Shown: positions 35,739 to 45,169, numbered from the stretch's first letter. The stretch is 64,000 bases of DNA from CALJFL01 sp039964455 (GCA_039964455.1 JBDVXK010000019.1:72675-136674), one strand, 5' to 3'. Notes: a model not told the origin generated them from the sequence alone. Program-made: numbers and translations.

Positions 35739-37514
35739 ATGAGTAAGCACAGCCAACCCGCAAGTATCTACGAGCTCCTGGCAGCAAGTGCTGTCGCCCA
35801 TCCTGATAAAACAGCCATCACCTACATCGAATCGGTGTCACCCTCTATTACGGACACCCGCATCAGCTACCCGGAGTTTGTCGGGATGATGAACCAGGCC
35901 GCGCGTCTGGTCCATCGCGAGCTGGAGGGTCGCCGCGGTGTGGTGTCTTTCCTGCTGCCCAATATCCCGCAGGCACAGGTGATACTGTGGGGTGGCTCGG
36001 CGGTGGCGGTAGTGAATCCGCTCAACCCCCTGCTGGATGAAGACACCCTGCTCAGCCTGCTGGACGCCGCCGGCACTGACATTCTGTTTGCCCTTGGCCC
36101 GCAGGAGCATCCGGGCATCTGGGAAAAAACCATGGCGCTCGCGCCCCGGTCGAAAACGCTGAAAAAGGTTTATAGCGTGGATACTCATAATGGCAACAGC
36201 GCCCACCCTCATTACGATACCGAGGTGGCGCAGGAAAGTGACTCCCCTCTACCGCAGTACTGGCTTCCCAAGGCCGGCGACGACGCCACTTATTTTCATA
36301 CCGGAGGCACCACGGGCGTGCCCAAGCTGGCCGTGCACAGCCATCGCAATCACATCGTAGCAGCCCGGTCCCGCAGCAAGTATTCCGGCCTGGAAGCGGG
36401 GGAAGCGATGATCAACGGGCTGCCACTGTTCCATATTGGCGGCTCTACCCTGGGCAGCCTGGGCATGTTTGCCGCGGGCGTTAATGTCATTTTGCCAACC
36501 AGCGACGGCTTCAGGAACAAAGCGGTCATCAACAACATATGGCGCCTGGTAGAGCACTACCGCATTGCCAGCAACGCCTGCGTGCCCACCTCGATGGCCA
36601 GCATCGTGCAGGTGCCGGTGGACGACGCCGATATCAGCAGCTTGCGATTCAGTGTCAGCGGTGGCTCAGTGGTCCCGGACGTGGTAAGTGACGGGGTACA
36701 GGCAATTACTGGCCACCCCCTGTACCAGATTTATGCCATGACCGAAACGACCGGCTTGACTGCCCTACCGGCACCCCATGTGCCCGTCGTCAAGGGTTGC
36801 GCCGGTTGGATACCCCCCGAGGTGGAGATCCGCATTGGTGATGGCGCGCAGGGTCCCGGTGAAGCCGGGGAGATATTTATCCGCAGTGAAGCTGTATTCA
36901 AGGGCTATTTGAAACACGATGAAAACCCCATTGACCCGGAGGGCTGGCTGGCATCCGGCGATCTGGGCTATGTGGATGAGCAGGGGCGGCTCTTTGTCAC
37001 CGGCCGCAGCAAAGACCTGATTATTCGCGGCGGACACAACATCGACCCCCTGGCGATAGAGGCCTGCCTGGAACAACACCCCGCCGTCGCGCTGGCCGCA
37101 GCGGTTGGCAAACCCGACAGCTACGCAGGGGAACTCCCCATCGCGTTTGTGCAGCTTGTTGACGGGCAAAGTGCCAGCCCCGAGGAACTCGTGGCTTTTG
37201 CATTGGACAACATCAGCGAGCGACCCGCTTGCCCCAGGCAGATATTTATCCTGGAGGCGCTCCCGGTCACCGCCGTAGGCAAAATCCATAAGCCGAGCTT
37301 GCGGGAGAAGGCCGCTGAGCTGGCGGTCGGGGAATCGCTGTCGGAAAATTTTCCGGCAATACAGTGTGAAGTCACCGCTGAAATTGGCAAGGGTGGTCAG
37401 ATGCTGGTCAGCGTGACGAGCGCCGAGCCGTCGGCTGAGGTTCAGGCCCTGTTGGAAAAATTGGCAGCCGAGCTGAAGCTGGTCCTGCCTGAGGATCGCA
37501 ATGAGCCAGCGTAA
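35739..37514 (+). CDS. AMP-dependent acyl-CoA synthetase
   Basis: This ANL-superfamily ligase activates a carboxylic acid to its CoA thioester via an acyl-AMP. The start at ATG 35739 (MSKHSQPASIYELL) gives 591 residues; the frame is open from 35577 without homology. The AMP-binding P-loop YFHTGGTTGVPKLA is at about 186-199, YAMTETTG follows, and the hinge is ASGDLGYVDEQGRLFVTGRSKDLIIRGG. The catalytic Lys lies in AVGKIHKPSLR. A C-terminal extension of about 60 residues after that lysine is unusual for the family. It is followed 26 bp later by the amidohydrolase gene. Confidence 0.9.
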   Translation: MSKHSQPASIYELLAASAVAHPDKTAITYIESVSPSITDTRISYPEFVGMMNQAARLVHRELEGRRGVVSFLLPNIPQAQVILWGGSAVAVVNPLNPLLDEDTLLSLLDAAGTDILFALGPQEHPGIWEKTMALAPRSKTLKKVYSVDTHNGNSAHPHYDTEVAQESDSPLPQYWLPKAGDDATYFHTGGTTGVPKLAVHSHRNHIVAARSRSKYSGLEAGEAMINGLPLFHIGGSTLGSLGMFAAGVNVILPTSDGFRNKAVINNIWRLVEHYRIASNACVPTSMASIVQVPVDDADISSLRFSVSGGSVVPDVVSDGVQAITGHPLYQIYAMTETTGLTALPAPHVPVVKGCAGWIPPEVEIRIGDGAQGPGEAGEIFIRSEAVFKGYLKHDENPIDPEGWLASGDLGYVDEQGRLFVTGRSKDLIIRGGHNIDPLAIEACLEQHPAVALAAAVGKPDSYAGELPIAFVQLVDGQSASPEELVAFALDNISERPACPRQIFILEALPVTAVGKIHKPSLREKAAELAVGESLSENFPAIQCEVTAEIGKGGQMLVSVTSAEPSAEVQALLEKLAAELKLVLPEDRNEPA

Positions 37515-37540
37515 GGACAATCAATAAACGGGAGTTAGCC

Positions 37541-39178
37541 ATGCCAACATCATCAATAAACACTTTGGTTATGTTTGTGCTCTTATGCCTGAGTCTGCCT
37601 ACACCCTTACAGGCGGATGACTATGACCTGGTGATTTTGAACGGACGCGTCATGGACCCCGAGACCAGGCTCGATGCGATGCGAAACGTGGGTATCAAGA
37701 ACGGCAGGATCGCCGCTGTCACCAACAAGGCGATCAACGGCAAGGAGACCATCGACGCCTCGGGCCACGTCGTGGCACCCGGGTTCATCGACACCCACTG
37801 GCATGCCCTCGATTCATTCGGCAGAAAGATCGGGCTTCGGGACGGAGTCACCACGGGTATGGACATTGAGGCCGGGGCGTTCAATGTAGCGAAGTGGTAT
37901 GCAGATCATGAGGGCAAGACCCTCATGAACTACGGCACCACCGCCAGCCACTTTATAGCGCGCCTTCTGGTGCATGATGCGAAGGAGATGGCTTCGCAGG
38001 ATCAGGTTGATTTAGATGGACCTGTGGATTTTATCAACGCCACGGGCCTCATGAACGTTGCTGCAAAAGACGGGGTTCCCGGATGGTCAGTGTCCCGTAG
38101 TAACCGTGAGCAAGCCAATCGCATTATGGAGATACTTGATAAGGACTTGCGCGACGGAGCACTCGGTGTGGGGTCGCCGGTAGGCTACATGCGAACCGGG
38201 ACCACGACCTATGAACTGTTCCTGGCACAAAAGACGGCGGCCAACTACGGCCGGTTGACCGGATTTCACGCCCGATTTTACCCCAGCGCATTAACGCCCA
38301 TTGAGCATCCGATGGGTTTCGATGAGGTCTTCACCAATGCTTACTTGCTGGACGCGCCGCTGATCTACCAGCACAACATGGACTACGGATGGTACGAAAT
38401 CGAACAAAAGCTGGCCTTGGCTCGCGAGAAGGGCTTGAACATGTGGTCGGAGATGTATCCCTATGAAGGGTCTTCAACCGTCATCTCGGCGGAGTTCCTG
38501 CAGCCTGATGTGTATGAGGCGGGGGGCAACCATTACGGTGACGGTGGGATTTACGATCCGCAACTGGATAAATTCTACAGCAAGGAAGATTTTTTGAAGA
38601 AGGCAAAGGAAGAGCCGGGACGGTTCATCGTCGCTTATTATGCTTACAGAATCCCCTGGATTGTGCCTATGCTGCGCACGCCGCACATGACCATCGGTTC
38701 AGACGCCGTTCCCAATAGTTCCGGACCCAAAGGATTCGACACACCTTTTAAAGAATACGCGGGACATCCGCGCACCACTGGAACACACGGCAAAGCGTTG
38801 CGTCTCGCTCGCGAGAACGACATTCCTCTTATGGATGTCCTGGCCAATACCTCTTACTATCCGGCCAAACACCTGGGTGATGCGGGCATCGAGGCTATGC
38901 AGATCCGCGGGCGCATGCAGGAGGGAATGCTTGCCGATATCACCATCTTCGATCCAGAGAACGTCACGGACAACGCCACCTACAAGGCAGGCGAACAGGG
39001 TCTGCCGACCACGGGGATCCCGTACGTGATCATCAACGGCCAGATCGTGGTGAAGGACTCGAAGGTTTTGCAGGTCTATGCCGGGCAGCCTATCCGTTAT
39101 CCCGCCGAGGACCAGGGACGTTACGAGCCTGTCAGCGAAGAAGCATGGCTCCTGCAGTTTCCGGAAAAGTACAAATGA
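37541..39178 (+). CDS. Secreted amidohydrolase (N-acyl-D-amino-acid deacylase-like)
   Basis: This 545-residue amidohydrolase-superfamily protein has signal peptide FVLLCLSLPTPLQA. The metal-binding motif GFIDTHWHALDSF replaces the usual HxH with His-Trp-His. The N- and C-terminal composite beta domain appears as LVILNGRVMDPETRLDAMRN and MQEGMLADITIFDPENV. The overall layout recalls D-aminoacylases and related exported deacylases, but the substrate is unknown. With the secreted M20 hydrolase it gives the cluster two exported amide-bond hydrolases. Confidence 0.82.
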   Translation: MPTSSINTLVMFVLLCLSLPTPLQADDYDLVILNGRVMDPETRLDAMRNVGIKNGRIAAVTNKAINGKETIDASGHVVAPGFIDTHWHALDSFGRKIGLRDGVTTGMDIEAGAFNVAKWYADHEGKTLMNYGTTASHFIARLLVHDAKEMASQDQVDLDGPVDFINATGLMNVAAKDGVPGWSVSRSNREQANRIMEILDKDLRDGALGVGSPVGYMRTGTTTYELFLAQKTAANYGRLTGFHARFYPSALTPIEHPMGFDEVFTNAYLLDAPLIYQHNMDYGWYEIEQKLALAREKGLNMWSEMYPYEGSSTVISAEFLQPDVYEAGGNHYGDGGIYDPQLDKFYSKEDFLKKAKEEPGRFIVAYYAYRIPWIVPMLRTPHMTIGSDAVPNSSGPKGFDTPFKEYAGHPRTTGTHGKALRLARENDIPLMDVLANTSYYPAKHLGDAGIEAMQIRGRMQEGMLADITIFDPENVTDNATYKAGEQGLPTTGIPYVIINGQIVVKDSKVLQVYAGQPIRYPAEDQGRYEPVSEEAWLLQFPEKYK

Positions 39179-39225
39179 GCCCCCTTTTAACTGAAACTTA
39201 TCTTTCCTGTTAGCGGAGCGAGATT

Positions 39226-40785
39226 ATGATTGTTACCGAACTGATTGACAGTGCTTGTACCCAATACCCTCAACGATTGGCTTTTACCGGTTACGGTAGC
39301 GATTTCACCTACGGCCAGTTACAGAACATCAGTAACCAGGTAGCTAACAAACTGGTTCAAAGTGGCTATAGCAAAGGCCAGAAGTTCGCCATTTTCACCC
39401 CCAACTGCGGAATCGCGGTTATAGCGCAGCTTGGCGCGTTAAAGGCTGGTTTGGCCTGGTGCAACGTCAACCTGAAAAATGTTGTTGCCGACAATATTGA
39501 TATTCTGGGGCGGGGTGAATGTGATGTCCTCTTTTATCACAGCAGTGTGGGCGATACCGCGCGGGAAATTCAGGCCGGCGCCCCTTCCATTCAATTGATG
39601 GTCTGTCTGGATAAACCCGATGGCGCTGCCCCTCACCTGATGGACTGGCTGGCCGATGCCAGTGACGAGACCCCAGGCGTTGCGCTCAGTAGCTCTGAAG
39701 ATATCGGTCTACAGGGCTCCACCGGCGGTACCACTGGATTACCCAAGCTGACCCAGAACCCGCAGGCAATGCTGGGCATGGCGGCCTTCTATCTTGACAG
39801 CTTGATGGCGGTTGAAGATATTCATCGGGTTAATCTGTGTGTGGCGCCCATTACCCATGCCTCGGGTATGGTTTGCCTGGGTTCGCTGGCGGCCGGTGGC
39901 ACGAATATCATGATGGCCAGCGCCGATATCGAGGGCATTATCGAGCATATGCAAAATGATTATGTCACCAACCTGTTTCTGCCGCCAACGCTGGTCTATG
40001 TGCTGTTAAAACACCCGAGAATTCGCGACAGCAAGTACCCTGATCTACGCTATCTGCTGACCGCCGGGGCACCGATTGCCGCGGAAAAAGTCGCCGAGGC
40101 CATCGCGGTGTTCGGGCCGGTCATGTGCCAGGTATTCGCCCAATCCGAGGCGGGCATGCCGGTCACTTTTATCAGCCCGGAAGAAACAGCGGCAGCCAGT
40201 GCCGACCCGGCCAGGCGTCATCTGCTGCAATCCTGCGGCAAAAAAACCGGCATGATAGATGAAATGGCCATCATGGATGAAAGTGGCAAGCTGCTGCCAG
40301 CGGGTGAATCCGGTGAGATTGTGTTGCGCGGGCCCACTATTATGCAAGGCTACCTGAATGATCCCGAGGCCACCGCTGAGACTCAGCAATTCGGTTGGCA
40401 CCACTCCGGTGATGTCGGATATCTGAATGATGAGGGTTACCTGTTTATCAACGACCGCAAGCGCGACATGATTATTTCCGGCGGTTTCAATATCTTTCCC
40501 CTGGAAATTGAACAGGTGCTGTTTACCCACCCCTGCGTGCAGGAGTGTGCCGTCGTGGGCGTGGCAGATGACAAGTGGGGAGAAGCGGTTACTGGCGTAA
40601 TCGAGCTGGCACCGGGCGCAAGCTTCGATGAGGGGGAGCTTATCGCCTTTTGCAAGAACGCGCTGGGTAGCATGAAAGCGCCCAAGTCAATTGTGGTGAT
40701 GGACAGCTTGCCGCGCAGCGCCGTAGGCAAGGTATTAAAGCGCAAGATTCGCGATAGCCTGAATGCACCGGCCGATTCAGCCTGA
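39226..40785 (+). CDS. AMP-dependent acyl-CoA ligase (fatty-acyl/aryl type)
   Basis: This second ANL ligase in the cluster has 519 residues. The P-loop is QGSTGGTTGLPKLT at about 165-178, FAQSEAG follows, and the hinge is YLFINDRKRDMIISGGFNIFPLEIEQVL. The C-terminal AVGKVLKRKIRD carries the catalytic Lys. It has no N-terminal signal and is cytoplasmic. It lies 48 bp after the amidohydrolase and 49 bp before the quinone oxidoreductase gene, all on the plus strand. Having two different CoA ligases suggests two acid products released from one substrate, or sequential activation after side-chain shortening (inference). Confidence 0.9.
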   Translation: MIVTELIDSACTQYPQRLAFTGYGSDFTYGQLQNISNQVANKLVQSGYSKGQKFAIFTPNCGIAVIAQLGALKAGLAWCNVNLKNVVADNIDILGRGECDVLFYHSSVGDTAREIQAGAPSIQLMVCLDKPDGAAPHLMDWLADASDETPGVALSSSEDIGLQGSTGGTTGLPKLTQNPQAMLGMAAFYLDSLMAVEDIHRVNLCVAPITHASGMVCLGSLAAGGTNIMMASADIEGIIEHMQNDYVTNLFLPPTLVYVLLKHPRIRDSKYPDLRYLLTAGAPIAAEKVAEAIAVFGPVMCQVFAQSEAGMPVTFISPEETAAASADPARRHLLQSCGKKTGMIDEMAIMDESGKLLPAGESGEIVLRGPTIMQGYLNDPEATAETQQFGWHHSGDVGYLNDEGYLFINDRKRDMIISGGFNIFPLEIEQVLFTHPCVQECAVVGVADDKWGEAVTGVIELAPGASFDEGELIAFCKNALGSMKAPKSIVVMDSLPRSAVGKVLKRKIRDSLNAPADSA

Positions 40786-40833
40786 TACACCGACCGGGCG
40801 AACAATTTAAGCCTGCGGGAGCAAGGAATAGTT

Positions 40834-41808
40834 ATGAAAGCGGTAATGTGCGAAGAATATGGGCCGGTGGAAAAACTGCGCTTCAAGGAAGTCGATGACC
40901 TGGCAGTCGGCGAGGGGCAACTGCTCATCGATGTAAAAGCGGCGGGGTGCAATTTCCCCGACGCCCTGGTGATACAGGGGAAATACCAGATCAAGGTGCC
41001 ACCGCCCTTTGCTCCGGGTGGCGAGGGTTCCGGTGTTGTTAGCGCCATAGGCGAAAATGTAAGCGGCTATGCCGTTGGCGATCGCGTGCTGTTTTACTCC
41101 CTCACCGGAGCCTTTGCAGAACAGATCGTCATACCGGCCGGCAATGCCGTCATCATCCCCGACGAGATGCCCTATCCGACTGCTGCGGGCTTCCTGGCCG
41201 CCTACGGCACCGGCTACCACTCGTTCAAGCAGCGTGCCGGCCTGCAGCCCGGCGAGCACGTGCTGATACTGGGGGCCTCCGGCGGCCTGGGTTCTTCGGC
41301 GATCCAGATTGCCAAAGCAATGGGCGCCCGGGTGATTGCCTGTGCCTCTTCCGCTGAAAAACTGGCAGCCTGTAAGGAACTGGGCGCCGACTGGCTGATT
41401 GACTACACCAGCGAAGATCTGAAAACAGCCATTGCCGAAAAAACCGGGCGCAAGGATGTCGATGTTATCTATGATCCTGTGGGCGGCGATTACAGTGAAC
41501 AGGCCTTCCGCTGCATAGCGCCCGGTGGGCGGCATCTTGTGCTTGGCTTCACCACCGGCAATATCCCCGCCATTGCCTTGAACCTGCCGCTGGTCAAGGA
41601 AGCGTCCCTGGTCGGCGTATTCTGGAATTCCTGGATAATGCGCTACCAGGACCTGCATCATGAAAACATGGCAGAGCTGTTCAGGCTCTACCTCGATGGC
41701 AAGATCAACCCCCTGATCAGCGACACCTATCCTCTTGCAGAATACGAAAAAGCCTTCCACTGCCTCGCCGGGCGCCGGGCACTTGGCAGGATAATCTTAA
41801 CGGTATAA
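40834..41808 (+). CDS. NADPH:quinone oxidoreductase-family (MDR) protein
   Basis: This 324-residue medium-chain dehydrogenase/reductase of the QOR group carries no catalytic-zinc cysteine cluster. It has the NADPH motif LGASGGLGSSAIQIAKAMGA at about 146-165 and an N-terminal GroES-like domain (FPDALVIQGKYQIKVPPPFAPGGEGSGVV). Relatives act as enoyl reductases or quinone reductases; in an acyl-CoA context an enoyl-CoA reductase role is possible. It ends 10 bp from the convergent stop of the truncated AraC gene. Confidence 0.87.
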   Translation: MKAVMCEEYGPVEKLRFKEVDDLAVGEGQLLIDVKAAGCNFPDALVIQGKYQIKVPPPFAPGGEGSGVVSAIGENVSGYAVGDRVLFYSLTGAFAEQIVIPAGNAVIIPDEMPYPTAAGFLAAYGTGYHSFKQRAGLQPGEHVLILGASGGLGSSAIQIAKAMGARVIACASSAEKLAACKELGADWLIDYTSEDLKTAIAEKTGRKDVDVIYDPVGGDYSEQAFRCIAPGGRHLVLGFTTGNIPAIALNLPLVKEASLVGVFWNSWIMRYQDLHHENMAELFRLYLDGKINPLISDTYPLAEYEKAFHCLAGRRALGRIILTV

Positions 41809-41817
41809 TTCAACCGG

Positions 41818-42693
41818 CTAAGCGCGTTGCAGTGTTTCCGAGGGCAGCTCACTGAACAGGTGTTTGTAGTCCTGGCTGAATTGCCCGATATGCCTAAACC
41901 CGTTTTCATGGGCGATCTGCTTGATCAGTGTTTCGGCCGGGTCAGCGTGGCGCAGCGTGCGGTACACTCGATTGAGTTGCTCGGTCTTCAGATACGCGAG
42001 GGGGCTCATGCCGACCGTGTTATAGAACGCGTCACGCATGCTACGTTCGCTGACGTCTAAATCACTGCATAACTGGCCAATCCGCAGCGGTTGACCCTTG
42101 TTAGATGCGCAGTAATCCTCCGTATTGCGGATCAACTGACGCTGTCGCTTCAGATTTCGTTTTTGGGGGCGCGGCGGCTGAGCGGAAACCAACGCGTGGG
42201 CAATCAACTCAACCATGTGTGGCGCAAGTTCCGTAAGCAGTGATTTTGCATCCGGCCTGACCAGGGCCCGCACCGAAGCGTCTAGATAGGTCCGGGCGGC
42301 CTGACGGATCTGGGCGGCCGCCTGTGGCGTGAAGCGGGCGATGCCCTGGGCGATGAAGCCCCGGGGGTCATCTTGGGTAAGGTCGGCGATCTGCTGCGCC
42401 AGCTCGGTCTCTGGGATCGCCATTACCACGCTGTCCCAGAGCGCCGCCGAGAGATAGTCTCCCTCCGTGCCGCAACCTGTCACGAGCACGTCATCATGGC
42501 CCATGCGCTGCCCATTCCATCGTCCTTCCCCACTTTGAGCCAGTGTGAGGGCTACAGCAACAGTGCCCTTCGGTGCGACGCCACGGTAGTGAACAGCACG
42601 CTCCCAGCGGTTGCGGAAGATACCCAGTGAGCCGATCTGGGTGTGTAGAAGGCTGAGCAACCCGACACATAGGTTACAGATTATACCGGACAC
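41818..42693 (-). pseudogene. AraC-family regulator truncated at its 5' end by an IS481-family element
   Basis: The C-terminal two-thirds is a good AraC protein with helix-turn-helix pair (LRIGQLCSDLDVSERSMRDAFYNTVGMSPLAYLKTEQL and KQIAHENGFRHIGQFSQDYKHLFSELPSETL), similar to EutR-type regulators. The open frame begins at 42693, but its first ~17 codons are encoded by the insertion-sequence end, with homology resuming around IGSLGIFRNRWERAV (about 42640). The native promoter and N-terminus are therefore lost. It may still be transcribed from the element, so a hybrid protein cannot be excluded. Confidence 0.75.
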
Positions 42694-43732
42694 ATAGGTT
42701 ACACATTACTGCATTTGGAGGAGGTCTCCAGATGCCTTGGAATGAGTGTAATGCTATGGATGAACGCATCAGATTTGTTGCCCGCTTGCTCGATGGCCGC
42801 AATATGGCTGAGGTCTGCCGGGAATTTGGGATATCGCGTAAAACGGGCTATAAGATCTTCAATCGCTACAAGGATGTTGGAATTGAGGGCTTGCAGGACC
42901 GTAGTCGTAGACCCCAGCGCTACGCAAATCAACTCCCGTTTCAGGTCGAACGATCGATACTGCAACTTAAGCGAGAATACCCGAACTGGGGCGCACCCAA
43001 GATTCGCGAGAAGTTGATCCGGGAATATCCCATGATCAAGCCTCCCGCCAAGAGTACAGTGCATGCCGTACTGGATCGTCACGGCCTGGTGAAGCGGCGG
43101 AAACGGAGGCGCTATAAAGCTCAGGGAACGACATTGACCGACCCTAAAATGGCGAATGGCCTGTGGTGTGCAGACTACAAGGGCCAGTTCCTGCTGGGGA
43201 ATCATAAGTACTGCTATCCGCTAACGATCACCGATTACTGTTCTCGCTACCTGCTAGCCTGTGAAGGACTCGAATCCACAAAAGAAGTGTTTGCATTTAC
43301 CATTTTTGAGCGGGTTTTCAAGGAGTTTGGCTTGCCGGTTGCCATCCGCACAGACAATGGCGTGCCCTTCGCCGCTCCGACAGCGTTCTTCGGCCTCAGC
43401 AAATTATCTGTGTGGTGGCTCCGGCTGGGAATCAACATCGAACGGATTAAGCCGGGCAACCCACAGCAGAACGGTCGCCATGAACGCATGCACTTGACGC
43501 TCAAGAAAGAAGCGACAAAACCGGCAAGCTATAACTTCTTACAGCAGCAGGAACGGTTCGACAATTTCGTGGACGAGTTCAATAATGAGCGGCCACATGA
43601 GTCACTCAACATGAAGTACCCGGGTGAACTGTATACACCTTCGGCGCGGGAATACTGGCGGCCAGAGCCGCCAGAGTACCCGTATCACGATCGTACGATC
43701 CAGGTAACTTACTGCTTGCGGCTTGTTCCTGC
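42650..43732 (+). mobile_element. IS481-family insertion sequence, right end missing
   Basis: The left end carries two near-identical copies of ACACATAGGTTACA (about 42668 and 42694), as seen at IS481-group ends, followed by the transposase gene. The right end is absent: at about 43708-43731 the sequence switches to the island right-end/tRNA-repeat sequence. The exact left border (near 42650) is an estimate. Confidence 0.65.
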
Positions 43733-43814
43733 TCCTCATAATCGGCAGGTCGAAGGTTCAAATCCTTCTGGGCCCACCATTTTCTATAAATTTCATAGAG
43801 TTATAAACGCTTAG
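42732..43814 (+). CDS. IS481-family transposase, C-terminus replaced by tRNA-repeat sequence
   Basis: This DDE transposase has an N-terminal helix-turn-helix (MAEVCREFGISRKTGYKI) and an RNase-H-like core with catalytic Asp148 (CADYKG), Asp208 (RTDNG) and Glu251 (RHERMH). Native homology runs to about residue 326 (DRTIQVT). The remaining ~34 residues are read from the att copy of the tRNA gene and the left-end repeat behind it, including the tell-tale VEGSNPSGPT. The family normally has another ~60-70 residues, so the enzyme is probably inactive. Confidence 0.88.
   Translation: MPWNECNAMDERIRFVARLLDGRNMAEVCREFGISRKTGYKIFNRYKDVGIEGLQDRSRRPQRYANQLPFQVERSILQLKREYPNWGAPKIREKLIREYPMIKPPAKSTVHAVLDRHGLVKRRKRRRYKAQGTTLTDPKMANGLWCADYKGQFLLGNHKYCYPLTITDYCSRYLLACEGLESTKEVFAFTIFERVFKEFGLPVAIRTDNGVPFAAPTAFFGLSKLSVWWLRLGINIERIKPGNPQQNGRHERMHLTLKKEATKPASYNFLQQQERFDNFVDEFNNERPHESLNMKYPGELYTPSAREYWRPEPPEYPYHDRTIQVTYCLRLVPAPHNRQVEGSNPSGPTIFYKFHRVINA
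43735..43787 (+). repeat. att copy 2 (tRNA 3' half)
   Basis: This is a copy of the tRNA from the anticodon loop through CCA and TTTT, identical to copy 1 except CAAATCC for CAAGTCC. There is no tRNA 5' half upstream; instead a truncated transposase runs into it. It marks the junction of islands A and B. Confidence 0.85.
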
Positions 43815-43863
43815 AGCATCCGACTATGGGTACTGACTCATAGACTGGAGTCGGCGGGTGTGT
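43780..43863 (+). repeat. Island left-end repeat LE2
   Basis: This segment is closely similar to 22433-22521 and 60735-60819, with the same TTAGAGCATCCGACT echo and the same CATAGACTGGAGTCGG inverted-repeat arm. Right after it lies an IS6 transposase fragment, as at LE3 but not at LE1. Confidence 0.75.
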
Positions 43864-43866
43864 GAG

Positions 43867-43997
43867 TGACTGACAGTGATGCCGTGCTCGGCCAGTAGAT
43901 CTTCGACACCACGGTGACTCAGGTTGAATCGATAGTAGAGCCAGACGGCATAGCTGATGATGTCCGGCGGGAACCAGTGGCGCTTATAGGTATTCAT
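43867..43997 (-). pseudogene. IS6-family transposase N-terminal remnant
   Basis: Minus-strand translation from the ATG at 43997 gives MNTYKRHWFPPDIISYAVW and continues to GITVS, about 43 residues. It nearly matches the copy at 49829-50146 and then runs into LE2. The downstream side (to about 44060) is a degraded element end. Confidence 0.75.
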
Positions 43998-44099
43998 CCG
44001 CCAACTCTATCAATTTTGTTGCTTTAACTTGGCAATACCCCCGAGACTATTTTCTGGACGACCAGTTACTCCCGACACCTCATTTATACTTCTTATACT

Positions 44100-44312
44100 T
44101 TAATTCAGCTTTTTCTCATTCCAGTCATTCGTATCCGGTAGAGTTGCCTGCAGCGACAGTCCGGTTTCTGTCGTTTGATAAAGGCTGACGCGATTTACAA
44201 CTGTGCCTGCCACATTGGTTTCAGCACCGTTGTCATCAGATCTGGTGGCAGCGTCCTGGTAGAACCGGCAATGGGACGGTCCAGATTTATTCTGGTAGGC
44301 TCTGGCAATTAA
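44100..44312 (-). pseudogene. Unidentified 3' gene remnant
   Basis: The minus strand is open for 70 codons from a stop at 44313-44315 to TAA at 44100-44102 and contains no plausible start codon. The translation (…TVVNRVSLYQTTETGLSLQ…) looks protein-like rather than random. I do not recognise the family. It occupies most of the gap before the lactonase-like gene. Confidence 0.3.
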
Positions 44313-44335
44313 TCAGTGCAGGGCCAATACCCGAT

Positions 44336-45169
44336 ATGAATAAATTACTCGTCCAAAGTCTGTTGGCAGCAACGCTGGTGTGGATATCACTTCCGACAAT
44401 CGCTGAATCGCCGCGCTTATACCTGTTTGATTGTGGTGCTATCAAGCACACCACCATTACCCAGTACGGCCTGAAAGACTCGGATACCGATGTGCGGGAA
44501 ATTTTCGTTCCCTGCTACCTGATTGAGCATGGTGATAAGCGTTTGCTCTGGGATGGTGGTTTGCCATTGTCCTTTGCGGGGCAGCCTGAATTCGACTTGG
44601 ACGATATTCACAGGGTGGTCTATAACGTCTCACTAATTGATCAGCTTTCGGCCATGAAGCTTCAACCTGCCGATATAGACCTGGTTGCCTTCAGTCATTT
44701 CCACCTGGACCACAACGGTGCAGCGAATGCCTTCGCGGATTCCCACCTGCTTATTCAACGCGCCGAGTACGAGGCGGCTTTTGCTGAAACTGACATCAAC
44801 CCGATTTTCGACCCGACACTCTACGATCAACTAAAAGATGTGCCTAAAACGATCCTTAATGGAGATCATGATGTGTTTGGTGATGGTCACGTGGTGATCG
44901 TTTCAGCGCCGGGTCACACGCCCGGGCACCAGGTGTTGTTTGTCGATCTGGAAAACACCGGCCCTGTTGTTCTTTCCGGAGACTTGTATCACTTTGAGGT
45001 CAGCCGGAAATTGCGCGCGGTGCCGACTTTCAATACGGATGCCGAAGAGAGCAGGCGCTCCTTCGACAAGGTTGAACAGTTTCTCGTCGATAAACAGGCA
45101 ACGCTTTGGATTGAACACTCAAAAGCGCTGGCTGACACGCAGAAGAAGGCGCCCAACTGGTACGACTGA
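44336..45169 (+). CDS. Exported metallo-beta-lactamase-fold hydrolase (N-acyl homoserine lactonase-like)
   Basis: This 277-residue protein has signal peptide MNKLLVQSLLAATLVWISLP. Dinuclear metal ligands are in SHFHLDHNGAA (His121, His123, Asp125, His126), His194 in APGHTPGH, Asp216 in LSGDLYH and His261. The arrangement and the PGHTPGH segment resemble the AttM/AiiB lactonase group more than beta-lactamases or glyoxalase II. It would act in the periplasm, possibly on acyl-homoserine lactones or other lactones. It is the first intact gene of island B. Confidence 0.82.
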   Translation: MNKLLVQSLLAATLVWISLPTIAESPRLYLFDCGAIKHTTITQYGLKDSDTDVREIFVPCYLIEHGDKRLLWDGGLPLSFAGQPEFDLDDIHRVVYNVSLIDQLSAMKLQPADIDLVAFSHFHLDHNGAANAFADSHLLIQRAEYEAAFAETDINPIFDPTLYDQLKDVPKTILNGDHDVFGDGHVVIVSAPGHTPGHQVLFVDLENTGPVVLSGDLYHFEVSRKLRAVPTFNTDAEESRRSFDKVEQFLVDKQATLWIEHSKALADTQKKAPNWYD

